From contig JASAND010030600.1 of assembly GCA_030248195.1 (NCBI GenBank), positions 92,460-156,459 on the forward strand: 64,000 nt of DNA, in the 5' to 3' direction. The notes beneath the pieces are model-generated. The model saw only the letters and a list, made by a program, of their open reading frames with translations, did not search any database and was not told the DNA's origin. The position numbers and the translations under genes were made by a program. The stretch is from Trissonchulus latispiculum. Its lineage: Eukaryota > Nematoda > Enoplea > Enoplida > Ironidae. This document shows, one piece after another, positions 47,279 to 59,169 of this stretch (positions within the stretch are counted from its first letter, which is position 1; each line of letters begins with the position of its first letter).

Positions 47279-47795
47279 CAAAACCACACTTATTTCACTT
47301 CATATTCCCTTAGATCTTGCTAACGTATATATAGCTACTGTAGACCTGCAGCATCAATCGGATGGGTTTCATAAAGACCTCAGAAATTAAAATTAGCCCG
47401 TTTAAAAAACTGTGCTCTATATTCCATCTATTTTAATTGTTTATACGGTCCCTGTTTGCTTCTGTGAACATTCCAGTTTTGATTTCCTTTTAAACTAACG
47501 ATTATGGCAAAAAGTAGCTTAAATTCTTTGCAAAAGCAACACAGATTCCAACTACATTCACAGCACAAGGCGGCATTTTCCTTTGATGTCCAGACTTTAA
47601 ACGACTATACTGAACGAAGCATACGTTTTCAGAAGTTGGTGCAAGGATAAAAAATGTTCAGCATGTTCTAACCTACACAAAAAAATTTAAAAAATTTTAA
47701 AACTTCGAATTTTAAATTTTAAAATTTTTGAAGTCAGGACACTTCTCACACCCTGCCCTCAAAATTCCATGTAAATTGGACCAGCCGTTAATTTT
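47279..47795 (+). repeat. Direct duplication, copy 1 (~500 bp, 641-bp offset)
   Basis: Nearly identical to 47920-48428 from AGATCTTGCTAACGTATATA through GACCAGCCGTTAATTTT. Both include a short A/T inverted repeat (ATTTAAAAAATTTTAAAAC). Confidence 0.9.
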
Positions 47796-47919
47796 TCCGG
47801 CCGAGGGGGAGGCTGTGGAAAAGATCCAAACCAATTTTTGCGATGTTCAATCTCATTTACTACCGAATCTACCGAATTGATGCTATGCACTGCAAAATTT
47901 TTTGGTCTTCTTTACGTTG

Positions 47920-48428
47920 GCAAAACCTCCACAATTTACTCTATTTCTCATCAGATCTTGCTAACGTATATATAGCTACTGTAGACCTGCAGCATCAATC
48001 GGATGGGTTTCATAAAGACTTCAGAAATTAAAATTAGCCCGTTAAAAAAACTGTGCTCTTATATTCCATCTATTTCAATTGTTTATACGGTCCCTGTTTG
48101 CTTCTGTGAACATTCCAGTTTTGATTTCATTTAAAAAACCTAACGATTATATAGATTCTTTGCAAAAGCAACACAGATTCCAACTACATTCACAGCACAA
48201 GGCGGCATTTTCCTTTGATGTCCAGACTTTAAACGACTATACTGAACGAAGCATACGTTTTCAGAAGTTGGTGCAAGGATAAAAAATGTTCAGCATGTTC
48301 TAACCTACACAAAAAAATTTAAAAAATTTAAAAACTTCGAATTTTAAATTTTAAAATTTTTGAAGTAAGGACACTTCTCACACCCTGCCCTCAAAATTCC
48401 ATGTAAATTGGACCAGCCGTTAATTTTC
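47920..48428 (+). repeat. Direct duplication, copy 2
   Basis: Copy of 47279-47795 shifted by 641 bases, with small indels. A third, partial and more diverged copy follows at 48435-48620. Confidence 0.9.
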
Positions 48429-48434
48429 GAACAA

Positions 48435-48620
48435 TGGAATTTATTCCGTTTAAAAAACTGTGCTCGATACGGTCCCTGTTTGCTTCTGTGAACATTCAAG
48501 TTTTGATTTCCTTTGAAAACTACGATTACGACAAAAAGTAACGTAGATTCTCTGCAAAAGCTACATAGATTCCCACGGCATCGACATAGATTCCAACTAC
48601 ATTCACACTACATGCTCTGT
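48435..48620 (+). repeat. Direct duplication, partial third copy
   Basis: Shares CCGTTTAAAAAACTGTGCTC, ACGGTCCCTGTTTGCTTCTG and CCAACTACATTCACA with the two fuller copies. Confidence 0.75.
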
Positions 48621-49189
48621 AGTTGAATGTGAGCTGCTAAGCTCTAACCTAGTTTTGGGTTGATTTAAATCTGATTTAATACGTTATTACAGAAACGGAA
48701 AATCTCAAACACTGTCTCCCTACCTACACGTTACTGTACTTATTACTTGCTCGTGTTGCTTCTTTTTATTTTTGAGGACAGTGTACCTAGCCTATCCAGA
48801 TCACTAAGCTATCAAAACCGGCTTAAAAACTAGCAAACGACTCTTTTTATTTTCCAGCAAGACAAGACATAAAGACATATTTAAGACATAAAAATTGATA
48901 GAACTTTGAGGCAGTAAACATGCTAGAAAGGAGATAATCTCAGTAATCAGTTGTGAAAATGGTGTTAAGAGAGAAGTTTTCTTGGATATTAATGTGTCCA
49001 ATTAGGGACAAAAATTTATAGGGTTACCAATTTTCGCAAATAGGCCACTTTTTACTAGTAAAAACTGCCCGCTTAGCAAGAATTGAATGAGACTAAAATA
49101 CGCATATACACTCTTAAAATACGCAGCACAACCTACATATGTACTATAATAAACAACATACTATAATACATAAAAAACCAACTATATAC

Positions 49190-50445
49190 TGTTTGAATAT
49201 TTAAAATCTAATTCGTACGAAAAGAAAAAAGGAAAAAAAACCGGGCTTGCTTGTAAACTTTGGCCAAGTAACAAAAATTAAAAGGGATAGCTATTTCGCA
49301 AGGAGGCCATTCTTCCTAGGAAAATGTGTCCTCTAAACAAGAGTTGAAGGGGAAGCTAGGTAGTGTGCTCAGCCGAATATCGGCCAGTCTACGCTTTTTG
49401 AAGTATTTTAAATTGATGTCCCTAGTATTATAAAAATAATTCCTAGAAAAAGAAAAAAGGATAAAAAACCGAGCTTGCATGTAGTCGAAAAGAGACCAGT
49501 CGAAATCCGGCTTTAGCAGAGAGCTAGAGTCACCGAATATCGGCCAGTCTACGCTTGTTAAAGTATTTTAAATTAAATTACTGTTTGAATATTTAAAATC
49601 TAATTCGTACGAAAAGAAAAAAGGAAAAAAACCGAACTTGCTTGTAAACTTTGGCCAAGTAACAAAAATTAAAAGGGATAGCTATTTCGCAAGGAGGCCA
49701 TTCTTCCTAGGAAAATGTGTCCTCTAAACAAGAGTTGAAGGGGAAGCTAGGTAGTGTTCTCAGCCGAATATCGGCCAGTCTACGCTTTTTGAAGTATTTT
49801 AAATTGATGTCCCTAGTATTATAAAAATATTCCTAGAAAAAGAAAAAAGGATAAAAAACCGAGCTTGCATGTAGACGAAAAGAGACCAGTCGAAATCCGG
49901 CTTTAGCAGAGAGCTAGAGTCACCGAATATCGGCCAGTCTACGCTTTTTGAAGTATTTTAAATTGATGTCCCTAGTATTATAAAAATAATTCCAAGAAAA
50001 AGAAAAAGGATAAAAAACCGAGCTTGCATGTAGTCTAAAGGAGACCAGTCGAAATCCGGCTTTAGCAGAGAGCTATAGTCACCGAATATCGGCCAGTCTA
50101 CGCTTTTTGAAGTATTTTAAAGTGATGTCCCTAGTATTATAAAAATAATTCCTAGAAAAAGAAAAAAGGATAAAAAACCGAGCTTGCATGTAGTCGAAAA
50201 GAGACCAGTCGAAATCCGGCTTTAGCAGAGAGCTAGAGTCACCGAATATCGGCCAGTCTACGCTTTTTAAAGTATTTTAAATTAAATTACTGTTTGAATA
50301 TAAAATCTAATTCCTAGAAAAAGAAAAAGGATAAAAACCCAGCTTGCATGTAGTCGAAAAGAGACCAGTCGAAATCCGGCTTTAGCGGAGAGCTAGAGTC
50401 ACCGAATATCGGCCAGTCTACGCTTTTTGAAGTATTTTAAATTGA
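49190..50445 (+). repeat. Satellite array, ~160-bp unit, with 391-bp higher-order unit
   Basis: The word CGAATATCGGCCAGTCTACG recurs at about 49373, 49534, 49764, 49924, 50083, 50243 and 50403, giving spacings of 161, 230, 160, 159, 160 and 160. The 230-base spacing contains a second unit type (GGCCATTCTTCCTAGGAAAA), so the first part is a 391-base unit (49190-49580) repeated once. Confidence 0.93.
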
Positions 50446-50785
50446 TCCGGTAATTTAAATTAAATTTAAATAAAACGAGCCGGTCCCCTGCCGCTCTCTT
50501 AAAATATTTTGGGTACTCATACCCTCAAAGAAGCCTTTCGGCGAACGCCCTACCCAATTGCCACTTGCCCTTGACTTTTCTGTCTCCTAGAAACTTCACA
50601 ACCAAATCTAGCCGATAAAATTCACAGGTAAGAGACGGACCGGTGTTTGTTGGGTCCGACTTTGAACTTAGTTTTTTCGCTTATTTTTCAAGACAGACTT
50701 CTCTAATTTTGCACATAAAGGTTTTGGGGACGGAGTAGATAGATACAGCTACTGTCATATTTTAGTGGAAGAAAAAGGAAAATTT

Positions 50786-50844
50786 AAAGAAAGAAAGAAA
50801 GAAAGAAAGAAAAGAAAAATAAATAAATAAAGAAAGAAAGAAAA
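50786..50844 (+). repeat. (GAAA)n / (AAAT)n microsatellite
   Basis: AAAGAAAGAAAG tract interrupted by AAATAAATAAAT. Confidence 0.85.
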
Positions 50845-51092
50845 GTTACGCAATAAAATAAACCTCAGTGACCCTACGTAGAAGCTTGTTGACTTGACAG
50901 CTGCTGTCAACTAAGCCAATTTCAATGGAACCTCCAATGTTGTGATATTTGATCTTCGTTTTTACTTCTAACTCACATGCATCTTAAGCACTACTTTAGC
51001 GGACTAGACAATTGAGTTTACGTAAGATAGAAGGTTAGGTAGGCTGGGCTGGTAGGACATGTGTCCATCAAATTTATGATGGCGAAACTTTA

Positions 51093-51136
51093 AAGAAAGA
51101 AAGAAAGAAAGAAAGAAAGAAAAGAAAGAAAGAATC
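51093..51136 (+). repeat. (GAAA)n microsatellite
   Basis: AAAGAAAG tandem, about 10 units with one interruption. Confidence 0.88.
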
Positions 51137-51204
51137 TTTCTTTGCACTGAAATATGACAGTAGCTGTACTCATTGTGTACTAAAGGCGTAAGATTTGTAG
51201 CTTT

Positions 51205-51292
51205 AAAAAAAGAACTATCGGGGAATTGAACCAGCACTACTCATGTTTAACAAACGGTTGCTATCTCCACTCGACCAGTCGGTCGCAATGTA
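51205..51292 (-). repeat. tRNA-like sequence (SINE head)
   Basis: Minus strand: GACTGGTCGAGTGGAG resembles an A box and GCTGGTTCAATTCCCCG a B box at tRNA spacing. Acceptor ends do not pair. It lies beside the GAAA foldback at 50743-51170. Confidence 0.45.
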
Positions 51293-54265
51293 ATTGAGTT
51301 TATTTATCTATTTGTGACTATTGTCGATATTTTAATCTCCGTTCACATGAAAACCATAAATCAAATATCGAAACTTGCCATACGAAAAAGGCTGCGGTAT
51401 ATCATCATAAATTGGTCACGTTAGAATAAACACAAACACCTATAGATTTCCTGATAGACAAAATTTGACAAAGCCAGATCAATGATATTCAGCGTTCTTG
51501 ATCATTTACCTGTATATCATGTACAGGGAGGTATATGAGTGTGACACATCAAATGTTCAATCTTTTTATAAAAAATATCAAAGATGTGATTTTTAGTTTG
51601 TGGCAATAAAATTTACCAACAAATGAATCACTACCGCAAATGACATACGACCAAATGAAATGCGATCGAATGATTGGTCATCTTTTGGCACTGCTAATTT
51701 AAAAATGGTCTACTTACATTTGGTCTACTTACACCTTCGAAGAACCACCTAACAGCATAGTTTATTGCCACGTTTTGCACAGTTCTGTAACAGATTTAAC
51801 CGTTGATTTCGATCCAAACTCTACTGGAAACGCCACGGTTCATCACCGCCAAACGAGACGTCTAACATGAGGACATCCCGTTTAAATGGCTTATTACTCC
51901 ATCAAAGGTAATTGCTTGTCGTTTGCGCTGAAGTTGTGGCGGAACAGAACAGCTTCCGAAGTATTGATCAGAGTGATCAAAAGATCAGAGTGATCAAAAT
52001 AGTCATCATCCAAATCATTATCAACATCGTCATAGCAGATCTCAAATAGGAAAGCATGGTTGCCGATCCACTATTAGTTAAATCACTAGTGACTGAAACT
52101 GAAAGCCAACCAGACTGCTTTTGTTTTGTTCTGACAGCTTGCCCACGCGTTAGTGTCAGTGAAATAGTGTGACGATTGTTTTGGCCAATTAATGGTGTAG
52201 CACAAAAGTGTGTCAAACCTGGCTCAATCCATATGTTTAAGTTATTTATACAACTTACAATTATTGGACTTTCACAGTGGCATCAAGTGCGCATGGTTTT
52301 TATGGCACCTATCGTTTTAGTGTCACTTCAGGTGTTGAGCTTTGGTGTCAATGTTAGCGCTCATAAAAGTTTGACTGGCTGCCAACATTCACTTGGACAA
52401 TATGGAGGTCTAACTGCGTCCAATTTCTAAATGTCAGCTTACATTTACATACGAAACCGAATTTCAGACTGCAACGCTTCCTAACAAGAACGGGTCTAAA
52501 CTTCCCCACCGCGTATTCTTGTAGAATTCTGGCAATACTCATACAAAGATGCCTGGCACATTACTGTTCCTCTTGCATTGTGTAATGAACTGAGTTGGGT
52601 CGAAATAGAAGACGTGACTAATTTAGCTTGATTTCGAAAGTGGGGTCGTTTAGGTTAGAAGTTCACTTACACGGAAGGTTAGCGCGTTTGCCGAAACAGA
52701 CAAACTTATGTACCAGATTCCCGAAAGGTGGTTTACCAAAATCGGGGATCTCTACAGCCAACCTTTTAGGGGTGCTAATGTGAGTTCGTTTGGGTAAAGT
52801 GGGCTAGGCTCTATCCAATCGCACCTGGAGTATGGATAGGATCGCTTTGACGCGACAGGTCAAAACTAGGATCAGACTGATGGTCTTCAACTCTAGATTC
52901 AGATCCAACCTACTTGGATCTGAGCAGTTTACCTTTATTATACCTGGGAGATCTCACCTGGATCTCTTTTCAGCAGCTGAAATGTAGACTACGATTTGCA
53001 CGCAACACAATTAATTTATTAACTAAGAACAGTATGATTATAATTAAGGATAACAGAGCGGTTTCACGGTAGTTAAGAACGATAGTAAAGATTACAATAT
53101 TCAAGAAGGCACAGGTTACTCAATTTACCAGAGTTGCCAGCCCTGAGTAGGGAAGGGTTATTTTAAGGGGACGAGAGATTATTGGAACACGACTTATCTC
53201 AATTAAAGTTTGACCGGTTAATAACCAAGTTAAGACTAATTGTTAGTCCTCTTCTTCAGGTATTATGACTGGGCACGTTAGGTAGTGTTGCGCGTCGTGT
53301 GTTTAACTAAAATCTACTCTCTATTCGTCCTTTACAGAAAGGCTACAACACAGGTTCAATATAACAGATAATTAACAAAGTTAACAGGGTGTCGGTGAGA
53401 AACAGATCCGGTCTATGGAGTTGGGTGATCTCGTCAGGTTACGCCTGCAACCTCACGAGTGGTTTCGGACAGTTGGACTGAGGAACAATACAGGGGTCGG
53501 TCTAGGCGGGGTGGTACCGGGAGATGGCTGCAAGTATAATTATAAATTAAATTAAACAATAAATTTAAGCGATGTCTTCGTTCTGATCTGATTCCTTCTG
53601 AACACTTCTTCCGATAGGTTCTATCAGTGGCCTAGGCCAGAGACAAGAAGCACGGGATCTTTCCCGCAACAGCTAGGATAGAATGGATGATAGGATACAT
53701 TTTGAGAAAGTTCGTTCAACTCTTAATAACAAATATATGAGTGAATTTTCTGGCGAAGTACTGAATTTCGGGTGGTTTTCCCAAAGATTCGGTTCACTAT
53801 ACTGCTGTCTCTGCCTAAGACTACTGTCTATAGATATCCAGTTCCCAATGTACCTTCAACAATCTGAACTGTCTGTGAATCAACAAATGAATCAATCAAT
53901 CTATTCGGCTATCAACTATCTCTACTGGACTGGACTCCGTTCACAGAAATCAGGCTAATCGCATAAAGCTCTCAGGATCAGGTTCCACACAAAGTGATTC
54001 TTGGCAGGATGCAGTCTTCGGCGAACCTGAATCAAATGGGTTAAAACCCATTAGTTCAGAATACAAGTGCGGGAATCAAACCCAGCAACTATTACTCACT
54101 TATAAGGCTTTCAGAGACGAAATTTAGAACCTTAGTAATTTCTGATTGAGATTTTGTTGAAAAACCCGAAACAGTGCTCTTCAACCGCCTTAGCGGGATA
54201 AAACGTGATCAATTATGCGTTATTAGCTTGTTATAGGCAAAATTTCACCGAATATAAGATTTTGG

Positions 54266-54297
54266 GCGATTTCTTGCATGGGAATGCAAGAAATCGC
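54266..54297. repeat. Perfect 14-bp stem hairpin
   Basis: GCGATTTCTTGCAT, four-base loop GGGA, then ATGCAAGAAATCGC. No U-tract and no gene nearby. Confidence 0.85.
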
Positions 54298-55762
54298 TGA
54301 TTTAACATATATTCATTTATGGTCATATTCGGTCTGCGCATAATTAGGTTTGAGGCGTAAGATTTGCGACAGGAAAGCACCTGTTTCCTGTATAACAAGT
54401 TTACAAAGATAGAAACGTGTGCTTACAAAATCATTCCTTTTTGACTCATTAGAAGATGGTTTCGTCGTAATTCTTAATTCTTACGTAATTACACAGTATT
54501 AACATTCTAACTAACTATTATTTATGTGATTTTAGGTTTATTTGATGCTTACGTAATGATATTCACCGTGTATGCCATTAAATCCAATAGTTGTTTGTTT
54601 GCATTGATTAAAAAGTATGATTTGATGTTTACAGCCCGACTAGGCTAGGATTTTCGATAGAAAATGATTACCCTTTTGTAGTTACTTGTCAATATAAAAG
54701 TTTGAGCTGTGGAGACAATATGCTTTGTAAAAATACAAATTATAACCAAATTAGTTACCCCGTTAGCGAGAACGAGTGAGGGCAAGAATAACAACTTTGG
54801 CATAATTCTTGCAATTTGATCAAAACTGACTTTTGCCTTTGTGCTAAAGGCTGACAGAATGTATGAGTTATTTTGTAATGCACTGCAAGAATTACTAGCT
54901 TGAGGTGAATTTACTGGCACAGATCTAGGTAATTAACACATACAATTACGAACAGTGGATAGACTTAACTAATTTATATTACACATTTTGGAACAGAATT
55001 TGGCTTTAAGCAGGTGAAATGGACCAGCACGAAGTCCTTTATTTGCGATTTGTCCTCTCCTTTATCGCAGGATTACTTACGCGGACGAATCGAGGACCAC
55101 CTGGTAATATCAGCTTATCCTGGGGGTCCCCGTGACCCTGGACTAGATTAATTACCTAATTTGCATATTACCCTAATATTGAAGTAGGTACTCATTCACA
55201 CTGTTTATCACACTCATATCCCTCAGATTCGCAAGTATTCAGCACGCAAACGAACACTTATACACATTCATACTATTTTCCTGCCTAATACAGGAGTTTT
55301 AGGACAATTTCACAAGGATTGGTCTCATGCACCAGATGAGAACCAATAAACTACCATACATCAAGATAATCCAGTACAACTGACATTTCGGACTGTTTAA
55401 AATACTATCTTTAATTAATGTAAAGCTTAATGCAATCTGCAACTTGACAATTATTGGTGGAGCATACTACAGCTTGTTGAGTTTTGGAATTCCCTGGATT
55501 ATCCTAATATTGCTAATTACATTATTAATAATCATTCATTCAACTAACATACATACAGATTCGACAATTCTCACAACCCCTATCGTACAAGGGGAGTTTC
55601 CGTGAGTTGCCACCACAATTATACAAAAACACTCATTCTACATGCATGCAAATCATGACATTCTACAACCATTCAGCCAAACATCCTTGAAACTCGGTTA
55701 ATTTCGGAACCTCACGCTCCATGAGGAGTTTACCCGAATAACCACCTTAGGTACCTTTTGGG

Positions 55763-55917
55763 GACATATTCACATCTATATTTTATAACACATTCACGCT
55801 TCTTTCTTGCAAAATATTCACCTTTCAGACTTACAAAACATTCACACCTCAGACTTGCAAAACATTCATACTTCGATCATACAAGACATTCACACCTCAA
55901 CTATACAAAACAATCAT
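55763..55917 (+). repeat. 24-bp minisatellite, ~6 units
   Basis: Units such as AAAACATTCACACCTCAGAC+TTGC at 24-base spacing (55763, 55787, 55811, 55835, 55859, 55883), degenerate at the left. One frame is open across the array and would encode KTFTPQTC-type 8-residue repeats, but no flanking gene supports translation. Confidence 0.85.
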
Positions 55918-56582
55918 ATTAATAATCATCTAGCTACTTAGACTAACTAATAAACTAAACTTAGGCTCATATGTGTAAGAAGTTTGTGAACTTTGAACTT
56001 TGTTATGCACGAATTTCACGGCTTTGCAATTCCTCAGAATTGCTTATAAAAGAAATTTTACTGGAAAAACTTAAACTTCACAAGTTTGGAAAGAGACTTA
56101 ACTTAAATTTTGATGAAAGCCAGTGAGTAATAATTGCTAAGCAATTATTACTAACAACAAAGAACCGTTAATAAAACTAAGTACACAATTAATTAAAACT
56201 ACAAAAAGTGAGGAAGCCGGCCATTCCTCTTGAACGACTGCTTAATAATTAATTAAATTAAAAGTAAAACGACTCATGTTTTAAGAATTGGATTTTAAAA
56301 CACCCTATAATTTTTAATACCTAACGATTTTAATGCCGACCTAACGCTGAAATATAACATAGTACAGACTATGGAACTTTTTAAGGCATTATAGGCCTTT
56401 TGTGAAAACATGGCCGGCAACTCCTAGTTGCCGGCTGTGGGGAAATAATTCTTCTAACTAGCTTACTAATTTTCAGAGAGGTAATTAAGGGGCTCTCTAA
56501 CTCAGAATTAGGAGTTTGGGGTCCCACTCATAATCCCATGAAAACTACAAAAAATAACCCAAAAGTGACAAATAAAGAGAAT

Positions 56583-56985
56583 AATTTGGCCATAAAGGCC
56601 TACTAGTCTTTAGGCCAAAAGGCCGTGGCTTGGTAAACGAAAAAGAATTAAAACGAGAAAAGTAAAAGAAGGGAAAAGTGGGCACGCTTCAAGACCTCCA
56701 TCGCACAGGAGGGGTTTACATGAGCTGCCCCTTGATTTTTTTGAATTAATTAAATAATAAATAAAAATGAAATAAAACTGGCCCGGAGGCCCAACATGCT
56801 ATGGAAATAAAAAGGGTGGCCTTAGGCCCAAAATATTACTATAAACATCGGGGCTCGCTGGCCCAAGAATTCCGTAAAAACTAGCCATGAAGGCCCCCAA
56901 AATACCATATAAAAAATAAGGCCCAAAGGCCGAAAAACGCAATATAAAAGTTTGGCCAAAGGCCACTATAAAAAATCCCTAAATT
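56583..56985. repeat. Cluster of GGCC-spaced words
   Basis: Many short inverted words of the form GGCCNNNAAGGCC (GGCCATAAAGGCC, GGCCAAAAGGCC, GGCCAAAGGCC and relatives) in about 400 bases. No fixed period and no coding frame. Confidence 0.5.
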
Positions 56986-57119
56986 TTTGTCCTAGGCAGT
57001 AATTTCCTGAGCCGGGCATAAGAAACCCATAGGCTCCTCAAGTTGTAATGTCCGTGCTTTTCTGCTCAACCCTTTTCTGGCCAGTGTGGGCCAGAAAAGT
57101 CTTATCTGCGTCCTAAAGG

Positions 57120-57225
57120 GGAGGTGTGTACTGCTATATTCCCGTACCACACCTGTGGTCCGAGAAGCAATACACACCGGGGTGGGGACTCAAACAGCGA
57201 CCGCTCTCGGTCGAAACTAAACGGA
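57120..57225 (-). repeat. tRNA-like fragment
   Basis: Minus strand: CGGTCGCTGTTTGAGTCCCC resembles a B box, preceded by GTCCGTTTAGTTTCGACCG. Similar wording (GGTTCAAACGGGGGCCGCTC on the + strand) lies inside the MITE at 31557-31990. Weak SINE-head candidate. Confidence 0.3.
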
Positions 57226-57253
57226 CACTGAAGAACTTAAAATTTTGGGGACC

Positions 57254-57283
57254 GAGCTGACAGTTTTGCTGACAGCTCGGTGA
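57254..57283. repeat. Hairpin CCGAGCTG ... CAGCTCGG
   Basis: 8-bp GC-rich stem around a CAG/CTG-containing loop, about 50 bases from the heat-shock-element palindrome. Confidence 0.6.
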
Positions 57284-57330
57284 CAGGTCATTAGCGAACT
57301 GGGGCGGAATTTCTCTTTTATTTTAGCTTA

Positions 57331-57366
57331 AAGCTTCTAGAAAGTTCTAGAACTTTCTAGAAGCTT
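57331..57366. promoter_or_regulatory. Perfect 36-bp palindrome containing a six-unit heat shock element
   Basis: Self-complementary along its whole length. From 57335 it reads TTC-TA-GAA-AG-TTC-TA-GAA-CT-TTC-TA-GAA, six alternating nGAAn/nTTCn units with exact two-base spacing, the canonical HSF-binding arrangement (three units usually suffice). On the minus strand an AAAATAAAAG TATA-like stretch follows directly. No gene is recognised next to it, so regulatory function is inferred from the motif only. Confidence 0.6.
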
Positions 57367-59152
57367 GCTATCTTTTGCACAGGGCCTGCAGCGGCTGGTT
57401 GAGCCAGCTGGGCCATTAAGGACCAAAATTAATGAGATTTGGAAATTATTGCCCCCCAACTGACCCTTTTTTGATGGATTTTGGGTGCTGAAATTCTGCA
57501 AAACTTTGCGAAACTTTGGTTAACATGTAAACGTAACCAAAGGGGAAATATTGCAAACTTTAACTTTTGTTTCCAACTTTTACGCAATCTACGCAAGTTT
57601 TAAAGACTAAGAATGGGGCTCTTAATACTTTACGTACTTGACTAGACCTGTTTAGTTAATTTTTGCAATAATTTTAATTGGGGGAAATTAATTAAGCCCC
57701 CTCCGAACTTTACCTATGTGTTAAATATTTGTCTTAGTTTTCTCTATTGATGCGAACTTTTGTTGTCCTCCCTCTGTTGGACTAGGCCCAACAAAAGTTC
57801 ACCTGAGGACAAGCCTCTCGTACGTAGGAAAAGAAGAAAGGAACAGCAGTGCACCTGACTGCTATGTAGTCTGGGAGGTAGACAACCTCCCAGACAAAGA
57901 AAGGAAGAAAGGAAAGTTAGTACAAAGGTTTTTTAGAAGTCCACTTTTAGGACTTTCCTTTTAAGCAAAGTAAGATTACGAAATTAAAACTAATCTTACT
58001 AAAACATTTTCATTCATAACTCACTCAGTTTTGGGATTGCATTTTTGGAAATGGGAGAAAATTCTCTTTCAGATGAGCCTAAGTTGTGTCATCAACCAAA
58101 ATTTCATTTCTTACGTAATAATTAGTTAATTAACATAAATTAAACCTAACTAATACCAATTAACATGATTAATAACAATCTAAGACCTTAGAGCATTGCA
58201 AAACACGAATTATTGCAATTTACATACTTAGGTACTTATTACTTTTTAATTCCTTACGTACGGCATAATTATACAATTATGTAGCTAAACCATCTTCTAA
58301 TTTTTGTTATTAAACGATGAAAAATGCTTTTGAATGCTGCTGATAAAGATTAGTGTATTCTTTTCGACTAGAAATGTCGAATTCTTTCCGTGATAACTTG
58401 ACATTTTGCTTGTTAAGTCCATATTGGAATTATTGGACTTTTATGATTCTTCTCTTCTGATTAATCTCTAGCAGTGGAAGGGGAGAGTGACCGCACCCGG
58501 GTCACTGAGGGAAAGGACACCTGTCCTTTCAGCAAGGGGAATTTTGGAGTTGACCTCATTATCATCATAATCATTAATTTAAGTATAATAGATCATTATT
58601 TTGGGCTAATCAATCCTAACCAAGCTTGTAAGTGCCCTTCTCTTATGTTAGTAATAGGATAATTTTAAACTTTTCTTCCGGTAAGGCCAATTAAATGCTC
58701 AATTGGGGCTGGCAACTCTGATTTTAACAATCATACAATTACAATTAACTATGGCTTGGACACAATACCAAAACTAAAACTTAGCATAAGAGAGATCTTT
58801 AGGTTCCATTTTCGATAGAGACTTCTTTTGGAACGATGACCAATTAAAGACTAACTTTTTAACCACTTTTGAACACAAAATCTAAGTCATTCCATTACAA
58901 TTGTTAATAATACAATTATGAATTTTCGTTACAATTTTTAACACAAACTATCCAAACTAAATGGCAATGCACATGGTTAAACTCGGTCACATATTTCTAT
59001 CCAAGAGCAAAGCCTTCTCAAATTTGGGAGATGCCGAAGGCTCGACCCTTGGTTTGTAAGCAAATAGATCTGTTTAGTCTTTATCAAAGCAACGCTAAAT
59101 ATGGACAAAGCACAGATTCATAACACAAATTTAATGCTTTTTTAGGTTCATT

Positions 59153-59158
59153 TTTATT
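59153..59158 (-). terminator. Candidate poly(A) signal of the four-pass membrane gene
   Basis: AATAAA on the minus strand about 12 bases after the TAA stop at 59170. The spacing is short, but no other signal is closer. Confidence 0.45.
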
Positions 59159-59169
59159 GTTTAAATGGC

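Larger units (their letters stand above)
50743..51170. repeat. Foldback element carrying two GAAA microsatellites
   Basis: TACAGCTACTGTCATATTT near 50746 is inverted at 51147-51168. Inside are (GAAA)n tracts at about 50782-50845 and 51093-51136. Confidence 0.7.
52600..58980. other. 6-kb AT-rich, ORF-poor block; possible old large repeat
   Basis: No frame over about 90 codons on either strand and no recognisable domain. Two words occur inverted in consistent order at its two sides: AGAGTTGCCAGCCC (53130) with its complement at 58706, and ATTAGAAGATGGTTT (54448) with its complement near 58288. This may be the remains of long inverted ends. The hairpin, minisatellite and heat-shock-element palindrome inside are listed separately. 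Confidence 0.3.

Noticed and set aside
49190..50445. CRISPR-like array
   Set aside because: Units of 160 bp with no short constant repeats separated by unique spacers; this is a satellite in animal DNA.
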